Positions 30,303 through 41,930 are shown, counted from the stretch's first letter. The stretch: 64,000 bases of DNA from Bombyx mori (GCF_030269925.1 NC_085130.1:1624501-1688500); one strand, 5' to 3'. Notes: a model not told the origin generated them from the letters alone. Translations and numbers: made by a program.

Positions 30303-31012
30303 CTTCTTGCCTCGGTTTCCTCAATACTGAGGGTCGTGAATACCTCCTCGCAACAAGAATTTATTACGGACCATTCCACGCCATTTGCCTCTATCTGCCG
30401 CCGAGTGTAGAGCATCGTGAACTGAGGTTTGAAGTCGTCGTGGCCTAAAAGATAAGACGTCCGGTGCATTCGTGTTGAGCGATGGACCCGTGTTCGAATC
30501 CCAGGCGGGTACCAATTTTTCTAATGAAATACGTACTCAACAAATGTTCACGATTGACTTCAACGGTGAAGGAATAACATCGTGTAATAAAAGTGAAACC
30601 CGCAAAATTATAATTTGCGTAATTACTGGTGGTAGGACCTGCTGTGAGTCCGCGCGGGTAGGTACCACCACCCTGCCTATTTCTGCCGTGAAGCAGTAAT
30701 GCGTTTCGGTTTGAAGGGTGGGGCAGCCGTTGTAACTATACTGAGACCTTACAACTTATATCTCAAGGTGGGGGGCGCATTTACGATGTAGATGTCTATG
30801 GGCTCCAGTAACCACTTAACACCAGGTGGGCTGTGAGCTCGTCCAGCCATCTAAGCAATAAAAAAAAAAAAAAAAAGGTGTCGAGGGTAATGCGGATCTG
30901 GTCAGTCCAACGTGTCGGGTCTCCTGATCTTCTTCCGTTCACTTTGCCAGTCACCATTAGCTTCTCCGAGCTGCCGTGATCCTTTCTTGCTGCTTGCATT
31001 CTTCTTGCAATG
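30303..31012 (-). mobile_element. RTE-like LINE fragment interrupted by Bm1
   Basis: The two parts, 30877-31012 and 30303-30432, read continuously on the minus strand when the Bm1 copy is skipped. They give GDPTRWTDQIRITLDT, then QIEANGVEWS and IHDPQY before the stop. Same family as 14820-15055. Confidence 0.65.
30433..30876 (+). mobile_element. Full-length Bm1-like SINE
   Basis: A box cgtggcctaaaagataag, B box gttcgaatccc near 30492, then middle region, body and a 17-base A tail. It is inserted in the RTE-like fragment. No clear TSD longer than a few bases. Confidence 0.88.
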
Positions 31013-31043
31013 GTAATTGTGACATAATAAAAGAAGATATAGC

Positions 31044-31235
31044 TTTTTTTTCCTACCTAAGCTGAGAGCCTTGAGAGGCTATTTCAGAGTAACTCTAACG
31101 TTTGTAGGTGATTTCACGGGGCTCAAACCGGAGTGTTGCTAACATTGGCCCTAGCAAGAGCAGTGCTTCGCAGAATCTACCACCGGATCGGAAACGCGAC
31201 CCACTGAGAAGATCCGGCGAGAAACTCAGTGGGCT
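31044..31235 (-). mobile_element. 5'-truncated jockey copy with TSD
   Basis: T run to aactcagtgggct. TSD agatatagc at 31035-31043 and 31236-31244. It consists only of 3' UTR. Confidence 0.88.
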
Positions 31236-31244
31236 AGATATAGC

Positions 31245-31810
31245 AAAGATTCTGTTTAGTATCAGTAGCTTATAGCTACTTACATTCTATTCTATGGTAA
31301 ATCTATGTGCACGCTATCAATATCCTTATCTATCTATATGTCCATGCACTCTATTTATTTATCTATTCATTATTTATCTATTTGTTATAACTCTATGTCT
31401 ATGTCTATATATATGTATCTATATTAATCTATTACAAATTCTATTGAGATAATTCTATTTTTATAAGGCGACGCCGCTGTCGCCAACAATCGCCATCACC
31501 ATAAAACCTTTTAAAAGATAATTAATCACTCAAAACAGCTCCAAAAGTCGTTCTACTCGTGAATGCATTTAACAAACAAAAAAAAACCATTTTACATTCT
31601 GAATCGATTTTCATTCTCACTAGATAGCGCGCCGCGAGCGGAGGTAGCTAGGCTATCTGAGCCAATTTAAATTTTCAAATAGGTATCTTATGAAGCGAAG
31701 TGTTATGAAAATTCAATGAAACCAATTTCCTCGGAGCGTATTGCTTCCGTCGGGAGACGTGCGCCTTCGCCTTAGTATTTTCTTGTACGGAACGGTTTTT
31801 TGCCAAAAAA
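31245..31810. other. CTAT-rich simple sequence and unassigned DNA
   Basis: 31300-31440 is a degenerate run of tatctat and tctatgtc units. The rest shows no gene. Confidence 0.5.
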
Positions 31811-32128
31811 TTGTTTTTTTTTACCTAATCTGATCGTTGAGAGACCATATCAGCGTAACCTAAACTAGTAAGTGAGCTCACGGGGCTCAAGCCTGACGAC
31901 GTTGCTAACACTAACCCTAGCAAGAGCAGTGCTTCGCCGAATCTACCCCCGGATCGGAAACGCAACCCACTGAGAAGATCCGGCGAGACACTCAGTAGAC
32001 TGTGTCTGTGGGTTCATTTACTTGCCGAGCTCTTGGTCGCAAGCGACGGGTTCGACGAGAACGATGACCGGTGCTTGAGGTACCTAAAAGCACCGTTAGT
32101 GGATCGTCAGGAGGATCCGAAATGCCAT
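31811..32128 (-). mobile_element. 5'-truncated jockey copy
   Basis: 3' UTR plus the ORF2 end, back to the aggatccgaaatg block. The terminal hairpin has lost half its pairing (gatcgttgagagacca). Confidence 0.8.
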
Positions 32129-32149
32129 CCGAAGCCATGTCTATATGTT

Positions 32150-32290
32150 TCGGTACTAACACGATTGCCACCACCCACCTTGAAACATAAGATCGACATC
32201 TCAGTTTGGACAACTGCTGCCTAATCCTCCTAACCAGAACACATGAGTGGTGGCAGAAATAGCTAGAATGATGTTACCTACCCATACGGG
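32150..32290 (-). mobile_element. Strongly decayed Bm1-like fragment
   Basis: gccaccacccaccttgaaac and cagaaatag-gctacctaccc-like positions survive in the expected order. Assignment is tentative. Confidence 0.45.
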
Positions 32291-32358
32291 CAATAACATA
32301 TTCAGTGCTGCACATTATTTCTTGATTTTCAGTAGGTATAATAAAGAATTCTTTTTAA

Positions 32359-32710
32359 TCTTTACATATAAATAAAATTGGAGTGTCTATTTGTAATATT
32401 GAAATAACCGCTTTTTACTACATGCATATGAATATATATATGGTACATACACCAAAATAACATTTTTTACAATTTTTGTCTGTCTGTCTGTTTGTTCCGG
32501 CTAATCTTTGGAACGGCTGGACCGATTTTGACGGGACTTTCACTGATAGGTAGCTGATGAGATAAGGAGTAACTTAGGCTACTTTTTTTAGACTAGCTTC
32601 GCCCCGCGGCGACACCCGCGGTACGACAATAACAGCGAATAACGTCGCGGGACTCAACTATCAATAATAAAATTAAATTTTTCCAAAGCGAAGCGAGGGC
32701 GGGTCGCTAC
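32359..32710 (+). mobile_element. Helitron-like element
   Basis: TCTTTACATATAAATAAAA start, a ggaacggctggaccgatttt block, and the end gcgagggcgggtcgctac (CTAC instead of CTAG). Confidence 0.65.
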
Positions 32711-33163
32711 TGATTTATAAAACTAGAATTTACATAAAGTTTAGTTTCACCATACTCACGGACAACACGATTAATCCATACTCAAAATTTTGCAGAGATT
32801 CGAAACTTACCTGAAAACAAAAGAAAGCGAATATTAAAAAAAAGAGCACAAACCAAACATATTTTATGCATATATACTATTAACGTGACTATATCGCATA
32901 TACGGTGCTACAAAGTCACATAAGCAATTTTTGTTGACACTGAACTGAGTATGAGAAAATACATTTTTTAATAGTTTATTAGTTAGACGAGATAGATGTT
33001 TTCCTTTTACTTAATGAAGTTTAAAGTTGTAGTTTAAATATTATCATTTTATTTCTATAGCCTAGCAGAACTATATATAAGAATTATATAATATATAAGA
33101 TGATCAAAAAGGTGTTCAGTGACGATAAAATTAAATTTGATTTTTTAACTATGGTTTTTTCTT
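32711..33163. other. Unassigned
   Basis: AT-rich, no family recognised. Confidence 0.35.
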
Positions 33164-33265
33164 TTTTAGCTTTGTAGGCAGACGAACATGCGCCTCAACT
33201 GATGGTAAGTGGTTTTTCATTCAAATTTATCTTGATAGGGGCACAGCCGCACCGATGCCGATGCT
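33164..33265 (-). mobile_element. CR1/L2-like LINE tail, decayed
   Basis: tttgtaggcagacgaacatg, then gatggtaagtgg. The inner part is scrambled. Confidence 0.5.
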
Positions 33266-33865
33266 TGCCGCTGATACAGAGGGCATTAGTGTTTTGATCC
33301 CATTTTTTAACTATTCGAACAAAACTCGAACGGAATCAATTAAGTATCAATCAATCAATTCAATTTTTTTCATTCAACATAAATGAAAGTACATACTTGT
33401 TGAACGTCAAAAGAACTACCGCCAATTCACAAGAACTAGCCTCCGCCCTGAGAACAACTGGCAAGAAACTCAGTTTTTTTTTTAATATTAGATTTTTTTT
33501 AAATATTCATTTTTACAATGAGTATTATATTGAAATAATTATTGCAATATTGAAAGTAAGTAAACTTATAAAACCGACAACCCTCGTCTTAAATAGTTAG
33601 GCATTCACACCTCATGGAATGCACACGCCGTAGAGTAGGTAATGCACATTTGCACTAATCGGCTTACCCCGGCAGAGGGTGAGACACTGCGAAACAAACT
33701 TGAGATCCACTCGTAGATTCACTTTTAATTCGATACGACGTAATGACGTAGTAGTACTGGTAATGGTCAGTGCCCTGCCTCTTCCTCTCTACGTACAGGG
33801 GGACAGTCTTCCGCCACGAAGCCGTCAGAGGAACTTAATAAAACTCCATTAGTCAGAAAACTGGT
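33266..33865. other. Unassigned
   Basis: AT-rich with T runs. No domain in its open frames. Confidence 0.35.
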
Positions 33866-34094
33866 TTTTACTGGTGATAGAACCTCTTGTGAGTCCGCGC
33901 GGGTTGGTACCACCACCCTGCCTATTTCTGCCGTAAAGCAGTAATGCGTTTCGGTTTGAAGGGTGGGGCAGCCGTTGTAACTATAGTTGAGACCTTAGAA
34001 CTTGTATCTCAAGGTGGGTGGCGCATTTACGTTGTGGATGTCTATGGGCTCCGGTAACCACTTATCGTCCACCCATCTAAGCAAAATCAAAAAA
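33866..34094 (+). mobile_element. Bm1-like SINE, body only
   Basis: ttactggtgatagaacctc to catctaagcaaaatc. Part of the aacaccaggtgggctgtgag block is deleted. Confidence 0.83.
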
Positions 34095-34789
34095 AATGTG
34101 ATCACAAGCTCAATCTACAGGTGTCACTATCATCCATTAAGTACGCACGTCTTCTTACTTCCGGATCACTAATCACTCACCCCCTCATCTTAAGTTTGGG
34201 GTAAAGGGAGGAAGAACTTAGATCTTTGAAGATAGGACCCTATAGATTCTGGATGGTGTCTGAAGGTGGACAACCGCAATCACGTGGTCGCGTCCATTGA
34301 TCGGTCATCATCAGCCCACACTCGTCCACTGCTGGACATAGGCCGCTCTCGAATTCCACACCACTGAGTCGGTCTATGGGTCTGTGATCCACAATAACAT
34401 TGCCAACAGATTGGCAGCCCGTATTAGATAAATAACGTAGAAAGTAGCGTTGAAAATAAAACCAAAAAATAGCGAAAATAGAATCGCAAAGCTTAGCAGG
34501 AATTGGATTGACAACTCAACGTACGTAGGTGCCACAACCAGGTAAGCTCGCCTACTATTCAGTTCAGGCTATTCATGTTCTTTGCATCGTTATATTACTG
34601 AAGCTTTAGTGTCATGAAGCTCGAATGTATCTACGGTGAATATTAATCTTTTTATTTTGAAAAAGTGTCTGAGAATATTCTTAGAAAAATGTGGAAATGC
34701 CATGCTTTTAACGAACAGAAGCTAATACTTCTTTGTTAAAATGTAACGCTAGAAAAATTGAAATTGTTTTTTTTTAATTAACGCCCTCT
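34095..34789. other. RTE-like tail scrap, otherwise unassigned
   Basis: 34305-34400 holds a minus-strand RTE-like end (gtccactgctggacatagg). The rest shows no feature. Confidence 0.4.
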
Positions 34790-35650
34790 AGCGTATACGT
34801 GGCGCAGTGTGGGGAAATAATATGATTATGAAACACTGCTTAGTGCACTTATTCGACACTGCATGGCGTGACTGGACTATCTTGTCTGTGGTTCGAGGGT
34901 GAGATTGGCACAGCACTATAGGCGGAACATTCGAGAACCGTAAGACTATTAGTATAAAAGGACAAGTCACTTTGTCCGAAGCCTTTTTCAATCAACATCT
35001 CTCGAGCTGCAGTGCAAGTTGTATTACGTATTTACCAAAGTCAATTTAACAGTTCTTTGGTGTATTTTTATTCAACCAGGGTAAGTGTTTCATATTTATT
35101 CCGCACACTGTGTCCACAACCTTTATCTAAATAGAAGTTAACACCACTTTGTCTTGTCGTGTAGGTCCTAATAACTGGTACATTACATGTACATCAGTTA
35201 GGGTGCGGAGTGTGACTTTATTATCACCTTCGAGATCCCGCAGTACCTTTCTGCGTGGACGCTGCCGGAAGCTAGGTGCTCTGGCTAGGCGATCCAAGAA
35301 AGTGCTTGACTACCGTAGAACAAGAAACACACCTGCATACACAACCTGGCTCGGATCCAGCAACCCCAGTTGCGGGGAAGCAATCCAGTGAACGTTTATC
35401 GTCATTTTGTAAACCAAACTGGTGATACCGTCTCTGTTTATAGTATTGTTATTTAAATCTCACTTTCATTGAATACTTTCTCGTGTGTTCGGTATACTTA
35501 CCGACACACATTTAATCAAGGATACCTTACCACTAAATTTATTCTGTGTGAACAATTATAACCATCGAATCTGTATTCCTGTGTACTGAATAAACTCAAG
35601 TGTAATATATTGTAATTGTTTCATTTATTGGCGTGAGTCTCCCAGAGCGG
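34790..35650 (+). mobile_element. Candidate LTR with leader
   Basis: TATA-like agtataaaagga near 34951, an aataaa near 35590, and gtggtggcgcc near 35655 resembling a primer binding site. The ends are not resolved and no second LTR is visible, so it is a candidate solo LTR or partial element. Confidence 0.35.
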
Positions 35651-36202
35651 TAAGTGGTGGCGCCCTGAGATCCTCCTCACAGAGTCTCCTGTTCACCGGT
35701 TGTCTACCGGTGGTGACGTGTCTAGAAGTGGTGCGACTCGGCCCCGTGTCTCTCGACCCATAGACCACCTTTTGGGGAGTGACGCGACTGGGCCTCATGT
35801 AACATCGGCATACCAGGGGCACCCTTAGACACAGACACGTTATAAAAAACCTTTCTAAAAATACTTATGAATATATAGTTATTTATTTTTGATAAAAATG
35901 AGGTACATTTCCGACAAAATTGTAAGGGGAAATGTTGCGGAAATCGAAAACCTAAATCGGTTATGACACTCTCACGTAAATGAAAAACGTGATTCATTTA
36001 TTATTGTGCTTAGCATAAATATCAGCTATTTAAATTTCGAACCCTTAAGGCGGACTGCGAAAACCTTTTCGTATTCATCTTGTATAACAGCTGTAATTCT
36101 GCATGATTATTCAATGAACTCGAAGCTAGTTTTCTGGCTGGGACGCGTATTTCAATAACCGAAGGGGGTAGTAAGAAAAAAGTGTTCGCATTTTTTCTTA
36201 TT
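35651..36202. other. Unassigned, first 180 bases GC-richer
   Basis: 35640-35830 may be the leader of the LTR candidate. No gag-like frame follows it. Confidence 0.3.
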
Positions 36203-36580
36203 ATTTTTTTATTGCCCATGTAGGCAGACGAGCATGCGGCCCATCTTTTTTTATTTTTATTTATTGCTTAGATGTATGGACGAGCTCACAGCCCATCTGA
36301 TGTTAAGTGGTTACTGGAGCCCATAGACATCTACAATGTAAATACGCCAACTACCTTGAGATATAAATTCTAAGGTCTCCGTATAGTTACACGGCTGCCC
36401 CACCCTTCAAACCGAAACGCATTACTGCTTCACGGCAGAAATAGAATACCTACCCGCGCGGACTCACAAGAGGTTCTACCACCAGTAGGATCTGATGGCG
36501 AATGGTTACCGTCGCTCATGGACGTCAGCAATACCAAGGCCAGAGCCAGCAAGGTCTCTGCCTGCCGTAAACCGCTACCT
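36203..36580 (-). mobile_element. CR1/L2-like LINE tail interrupted by Bm1
   Basis: 36203-36242 and 36487-36580 are the two halves (gcccatgtaggcagacg; gatggcgaatggttaccgtc). A Bm1 copy lies between them. Confidence 0.65.
36243..36486 (-). mobile_element. Bm1-like SINE, body only
   Basis: ttttattgcttagatgta to ctaccaccagta, nested in the LINE tail. Confidence 0.85.
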
Positions 36581-37042
36581 TACTCCCCAACCCACTCGTC
36601 TATGCTGCTGAGTACAACAAAAATAATATTGCACTCGTGTGATTGAAAATTTCATAATTAACGTGAAAACTGCTTCATTTTCAGTTGCACCACGTTGGGC
36701 GCCAATACATCATACTGAGAGATAATTAAATTTCGAACCGACACGCATCGATGGGTTGGTTCCGCTACGGTTATACGACGACCTAGGCTACGCACAGGTA
36801 TGCCTATACCTTATTAATTACTAGCCGCTTGTTAATTAACCTACCGGAAATTTTTGTGAGTGCCATCATTGTTTTCGAATTACATACATAAACGGTGTTA
36901 CATATTAATTAGTCATTTAAAATACGAAATTGTATTTTTAATATATATTTTCATTTCGTGGACCGCAACAATGACATTAAATAGTTACTGAAGCTGATAA
37001 ATACGACGACATTGCCAGCTTTTTTATTACTATCTATCTTTA
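36581..37042. other. Unassigned with a PBS-like motif
   Basis: 36687-36707 (minus) carries ttggcgcccaacgtggtgc, also seen at 42158 and 43897. No LTR could be delimited. Confidence 0.4.
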
Positions 37043-37311
37043 TCTATATATATAAAAATGAATTGCTGTTTGTTAGTCTCGCTAAAACTCGAAAACGGCT
37101 GGACCGATTTGGCTAATTTTGGTCTTGAATTATTTGTGGAAGTCCAGAGAAGGTAGATAAATATGAAAATACTCGGAATTAAATAACAATAACCATTTTA
37201 TGTGTCCCCCGTCGGAGGGAGTCCTTTTGTTTGTTTTAAGTTTATTTTATACAAAAGCTTAGGTCTTTTATTTATCAATTGAGGCACTACGAAGTTTGCC
37301 GGGTCAGCTAG
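37043..37311 (+). mobile_element. Helitron family A (near-intact)
   Basis: TCTATATATATAAAAATG start and gccgggtcagctag end, with a short deletion in the middle. Confidence 0.75.
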
Positions 37312-37799
37312 TTTTTAATATATTTAATCGTCTACATTCAAAGTCTGCAATTTTTTGTTTAAGACGATTGTTCCACATATCAAACCGAAATGCATGACTG
37401 CTTCGTCTATAGACAGAATCGTGGTGGTACCTACCCGTGTGGTTTCCCAAGGCTCGTGATCCGTAGATTATTAAAAACGTGCTGAGGTTTTGTTCGTGAT
37501 TACGGTTGCAATACACTTCCTTAATGGACAGAGCGATCATCACTCTTGAAATAGAAGAAAAAAAATGACATTTATTTCCAAACTAATTTATACAGACGAT
37601 TTGATTCTCTTGATGATTTGATGTCTTCTCAGTAGGTAATATTAAAGATACTTGTGGTGGGAATGACTCGGTCCTTCCTTTAACTACAATTTACGATTTA
37701 GAAATAGAAAATAACTAATTAATATTATATTTATGATTAAAATTAGTCCACTCGAGATGCGTTGTACGTATGTGTTCGCGTAATTAACATTTAAATGAA
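37312..37799. other. Decayed Bm1 scrap, otherwise unassigned
   Basis: 37376-37460 resembles minus-strand Bm1 body (aaaccgaaatgcatgactgc; gtggtggtacctacccgtg). Confidence 0.4.
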
Positions 37800-37905
37800 A
37801 CCAGCGGCTAGTGTTAGCAAATTCTCTAAGGTTGAGCCCGTGAGCTCACCTACCCGTCCGGGCATAGCTAGAATAGACACTAAGGCTACCAGCGAATAGA
37901 TGAAA
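37800..37905 (+). mobile_element. Decayed jockey 3' UTR fragment
   Basis: gtgttagcaaat, tgagcccgtgagctcaccta, then a decayed hairpin and a short A run. Confidence 0.65.
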
Positions 37906-39480
37906 AAAAAAATGAAAAGTAAATAAAATTTTGATAATGTGATTCCCATTCGCCAATACAATTTTACGGCATGTCTGAAACTAACAATGCTTCTTATGTG
38001 AGTGAGCCATAAAATAATACCATCAGAACGAATACCATTTACAGGCACCGAGCCCTCGACCGGAGCTAATAAAACAACCTCATACCAATAAAACGGATCC
38101 ATTGTATATTCGTATGAAGACGTGATAAATTAATGTCATAAACAATTTATATTACTTACTCTTTTTATTTTTATTTTTTTATATAAAACAATAAAGAGCA
38201 TTCTCACAGTCCACTACAATTTTTAGTACTTTTAAAGCGGTTTCTAAATAAAAGTTTTGTTTGATTAAAAGTCTCTTAAGAGATGCGAAGGTCAGGTTTA
38301 TTCGTATTTATAGCACAATAGGTTTCCAGTGGGTCGCATTATTGACCAATTGCTTGTCCAGACCGCATGACAATAAAACTCCCATCCGAAAGATGACACT
38401 GCGCTGATTCGAATGCTGGGCAGACAATACCTTCTTAAAATCAATACGAGCCCAATACCTTGAACGATTTTTGACAATGAAGTCCTAGAATAATTTATTA
38501 AAAGTAAACCCAAACTTTATGAATTTTTCGTATAAAATGGCGGAAAGTAAAACTAGGCCACAGTAGTCACAACTTTGAAAAGGTACTTAGTTCGTCAATA
38601 AAACATTACAACCTCTTCAGACACGAGTTTTTTCTTTGAAGTACAAAAAACATGAAATTAATTTATCCTTCATTGCGATTTTCGTTTTATGTTGAAAATT
38701 ATTCAATAAGTTAAAAAAAAAAACAAAAATAATGACTATTGAAAAAAGTTCACGTACATATTATTATGCGGCCATATACCAAAGAATTAAACATCCAAAA
38801 AAAAAAGTACAGGAATATGCCTATGTGCCTGAAGAGATTTAAAAGTCTTGACATGAATCCACACGGGATGGTACTGGGGTTATGCTACTTACTTCCGCAA
38901 AAACGATCACACGTAACCTTCAGTAGGATTAGGGTTCTAATTTTAATCGATCTTAAGATTCCGAATATAACTCATCAATGGACGGTGATGCCAAAATTTA
39001 TATAAATTTAATCTGTGCCCGCACTCAAATAAGGTGAGCCGCCAGTTTGACGCTCGTAAAAATAAATTGTTGTAAAGCTGATACGGACTGGCAATCTAAA
39101 GATAGCGCCATTACTGAAAGACATAATCAGGCAGGCCAATCGATTTGCTGTCAAATTTATAACGCATTGGATCGTTTGATACTGGACTCGGAGGATGATT
39201 TAACCTAAATTAATAAAAAAGAGAACAAGTTTTTTTTAATCAGAATTTTCAATATCCTGTTACGATCAAATTTTTATTTGGTAAACAGGCGAGAACGATA
39301 ATTTCATAATATAACCCAAGTGAAGGCGATGATGTAGGTCCTTGTGATCGGAGCGAGTGGTGCAACCATGCCGGTGTTTGAATTCGAGGTTCTATCATTC
39401 CCTCATGAACTTAACATGTGTTCTTGAATGCAAGATGAAGAATTAACATTCTTAAAAAAATTAATTATTAAAAACTTAAA
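37906..39480. other. Unassigned, 1.6 kb
   Basis: AT-rich. None of the open frames shows a domain, signal peptide or splice-consistent coding pattern that I could recognise. Confidence 0.4.
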
Positions 39481-39504
39481 ATTTTCGTAATTACTGATAG
39501 GGTA

Positions 39505-39518
39505 GGTACCACCATCCT
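39505..39518 (+). repeat. TSD, left copy (R1-clade LINE)
   Basis: ggtaccaccatcct, repeated at 41817-41830. Confidence 0.85.
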
Positions 39519-41198
39519 CCTGCGGGGTATCGTCCCATCGTGTTGCTGGACGAGGCGGGAAAACTGCTCGAGCGAGTGGTGGCCGCCCGCATCGTCCAGC
39601 ACCTGACGGGAGTGGGTCCTGATCTGTCAGCGGAGCAGTTCGGATTCAGGGAGGGCCGCTCGACCATTGACGCGGTGATGCGCGTGCGCGCCCTCTCTGA
39701 TGAGGCTGTCAGCCGGGGCGGGGTTGCACTGGCGGTGTCCCTGGACATCGCCAATGCGTTCAACACCCTGCCCTGGTCGGTGATCGCGGGGGCGCTGCAG
39801 TATCACGGCGTCCCTGCGTATCTCCGTCGGCTGATCGGGTCCTACCTCGAGGATAGGTCGGTCGTGTGCACCGGGCACGGTGGGACGGTGCTCCGCTTCC
39901 CCGTCCAGCGCGGTGTTCCACAGGGGTCGGTCCTTGGCCCTCTCTTGTGGAACATCGGCTACGACTGGGTCTTGCGTGGCACCCTAAGCACTCCTCTCCC
40001 GGGTCTGAGCGTAGTTTGCTACGCGGACGACACTTTGGTCGTGGCCCGGGGGAGGGACTTGCGAGAGTCTGCCCGTCTTTCCTGCGCGGGGGTGGCCTTC
40101 GTCATCGGCAGGATCCGACGGTTGGGTCTGGAGGTGGCGCTTGATAAATCCCAGGCCCTGTTGTTTCACGGGGCCCGGAGAGCGCCGCCTCAGGGGGCCC
40201 ACCTCGTGATCGGAGGCGTTCGCGTCGAGATCGAGGCAACCGGGTTGCGGTACCTCGGTCTCGTACTGGACGGTCGTTGGAGCTTCCGCGCTCACTTTGA
40301 AAGATTAGGTCCCCGACTGATGGCGGCTGCCGGCTCGCTGAGTCGGCTGTTGCCGAACGTCGGGGGGCCTGACGTGGTAGTGCGTCGCCTCTACACGGGG
40401 GTGGTGCGGTCGATGGCACTGTACGGGGCTCCCGTGTGGTGCCACGCCCTGACCCGTGACAACGTTGCGGCGTTGCGACGTCCGCAGCGCGCGATTGCGG
40501 TCAGGGCGGTTCGTGGATACCGCACCGTCTCGTTTGAGGCGGCGTGCGTGCTAGCTGGGACGCCTCCCTGGGACCTAGAAGCGGAGGCGCTCGCTGCGGA
40601 TTACGCGTGGCGATGCGATCTCCGCTCCAGGGGGGAGCCGCGTCCCGGCGCGGCGGAAGTTCGAGCGCGGAAACTTCAATCTCGGCGTGCCGTGCTCGAG
40701 GCGTGGTCTCGCCGCCTGGCGGACCCCACCTACGGGCGACGGACTGTCGAGGCGATCCGCCCGGTCCTCTCGGACTGGGTGAATCGCGACCGAGGACGTC
40801 TCACCTTCCGAGCGACGCAGGTGCTCACGGGACACGGCTGTTTCGGTCGCTACCTGCACCTCGTCGCCCGGAGGGAGCCGACGCCGAAGTGTCACCACTG
40901 CAGTGGCTGCAACGAGGACACGGCGGAGCACACGCTCGCGTACTGCACCGCTTTCGCGGAGCAGCGCCGCGTCCTCGTTGCAAAAATAGGACCGGACTTG
41001 TCGCTTCCGACCGTCGTGGCTACGATGCTCGGCAGCGACGAGTCCTGGCAGGCGATGCTCGACTTCTGCGAGTCCACCATCTCGCAGAAGGAGGCGGCGG
41101 AACGGGAGAGGGAGAGCTCTTCTTCCCTCTCGGCGCCGTGCCGCCGCCGTCGAGCCGGGGTTCGGAGGAGGGCGTTTGTCCAGCTCCAGCCCCTATGA
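39519..41198 (+). CDS. Partial reverse transcriptase ORF2, R1 clade
   Basis: The frame is open from the insertion boundary. The first codons give PAGYRPIVLLDEAGK, a core RT motif, so there is no genuine start codon and the GTG at 39540 is not a start. About 559 residues remain. Counted from 39540, GVPQGS begins near residue 125 and the catalytic YADD near 161. A thumb region with YLGLVLD follows near 240. A C-terminal zinc finger, C451-C454-H464-C469, is typical of R1-clade proteins (CHHC pattern). The motifs favour R1 over jockey. The endonuclease and the N-terminal palm are missing. It is not expected to be functional. Confidence 0.85.
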   Translation, partial: PAGYRPIVLLDEAGKLLERVVAARIVQHLTGVGPDLSAEQFGFREGRSTIDAVMRVRALSDEAVSRGGVALAVSLDIANAFNTLPWSVIAGALQYHGVPAYLRRLIGSYLEDRSVVCTGHGGTVLRFPVQRGVPQGSVLGPLLWNIGYDWVLRGTLSTPLPGLSVVCYADDTLVVARGRDLRESARLSCAGVAFVIGRIRRLGLEVALDKSQALLFHGARRAPPQGAHLVIGGVRVEIEATGLRYLGLVLDGRWSFRAHFERLGPRLMAAAGSLSRLLPNVGGPDVVVRRLYTGVVRSMALYGAPVWCHALTRDNVAALRRPQRAIAVRAVRGYRTVSFEAACVLAGTPPWDLEAEALAADYAWRCDLRSRGEPRPGAAEVRARKLQSRRAVLEAWSRRLADPTYGRRTVEAIRPVLSDWVNRDRGRLTFRATQVLTGHGCFGRYLHLVARREPTPKCHHCSGCNEDTAEHTLAYCTAFAEQRRVLVAKIGPDLSLPTVVATMLGSDESWQAMLDFCESTISQKEAAERERESSSSLSAPCRRRRAGVRRRAFVQLQPL

Positions 41199-41795
41199 GG
41201 AGGCAGTCTCCTCCCGGTGATGGTCACGGGGCGACCTAAGGGGGTTGAGGCTGCGCCGCACGCTACCGTCACTCTAGCGCGCTGGCACCAGGAGGACGGG
41301 ACGGCGCGTCGGCGGCTGCGGACTGCGATGCGGTCCGCATTTTCGTCGTCGCTGTCGTCGCCGAACATACTGTTGAAGAGCAACCCGGTCGGCGGTGTAT
41401 CGCGTTCCGACCCGGCAGGCTGGTTCTGGCCCAGCGGGGTATCCCGGAACACCAGCGGCACCGCCCGGGCGGCCTGGTAGGGCCGCCGTACCGCGGAGAC
41501 CGACGTCGTTGGTCGTCGACTATCGCCTCGACGACCCGTCGGTCGGGCGTCCTCGGGGTGGCGCCGCGTGTCTGGTTGTAGTGTTGACCGCGGGAACCCC
41601 CCTACTCTGAACGGGTTCTGACCCCGGACGGAGATCGGACGTCGGGTGTAAGAGTGCAGGGGAGTCGTTTAGTGGGTGGGCCCTAAAATCCTTGGGCCCG
41701 CGATCTGCTCTCAACACCTGCAGATCGTTGAGTCTCACATACCCCGCGCGCCCCCTAGGCGCGGGGACCTCGTAGGAGGTTCGGCCCCCGGCCCG
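41199..41795 (+). promoter_or_regulatory. 3' UTR of the R1-clade element
   Basis: GC-rich, ending in the block cgcggggacctcgtaggagg and ggcccccggcccg before the A run. A GC-rich inverted pair, cccctaggcgcgggg, lies near 41751-41766. Related tails occur at 44465-44560 and 60165-60480. Confidence 0.6.
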
Positions 41796-41816
41796 AAAAA
41801 AAAAAAAAAAAAAAAA

Positions 41817-41830
41817 GGTACCACCATCCT
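41817..41830 (+). repeat. TSD, right copy (R1-clade LINE)
   Basis: ggtaccaccatcct, directly after the A tail. Confidence 0.85.
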
Positions 41831-41930
41831 GTCCTGCTGCTGATTAATGGGTGGGATAGTCGATATAATTCAGACTTTAACCTTATAGACTCCGCTAAGC
41901 ACACCAGGCATGTGAATTCATCTGCCTATC

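Larger units (their letters stand above)
39519..41816 (+). mobile_element. R1-clade non-LTR retrotransposon, 5'-truncated
   Basis: Begins inside the RT coding region and runs through the rest of ORF2, a ~600-base GC-rich 3' UTR and 21 A residues. A 14-bp TSD bounds it. Loss of ORF1, the endonuclease and the RT N-terminus makes it dead on arrival. Its frame has stayed open, so the insertion is fairly recent. Confidence 0.9.
39481..41930 (+). mobile_element. Decayed Bm1 copy carrying the R1-clade insertion
   Basis: 39481-39518 (cgtaattactgat, then gggtaggtaccaccatcct) and 41817-41930 (ggtaccaccatcctgtcctg and onward) are the two halves of a diverged Bm1, separated by the LINE. Confidence 0.6.

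Noticed and set aside
31300..31440. CTAT-rich run as a possible satellite array
   Set aside because: The units are irregular and the tract is short. It looks like a decayed simple repeat.
40544..41239. 231-residue frame overlapping the R1-clade ORF2
   Set aside because: Shadow of the RT frame in GC-rich sequence; no recognisable motif.
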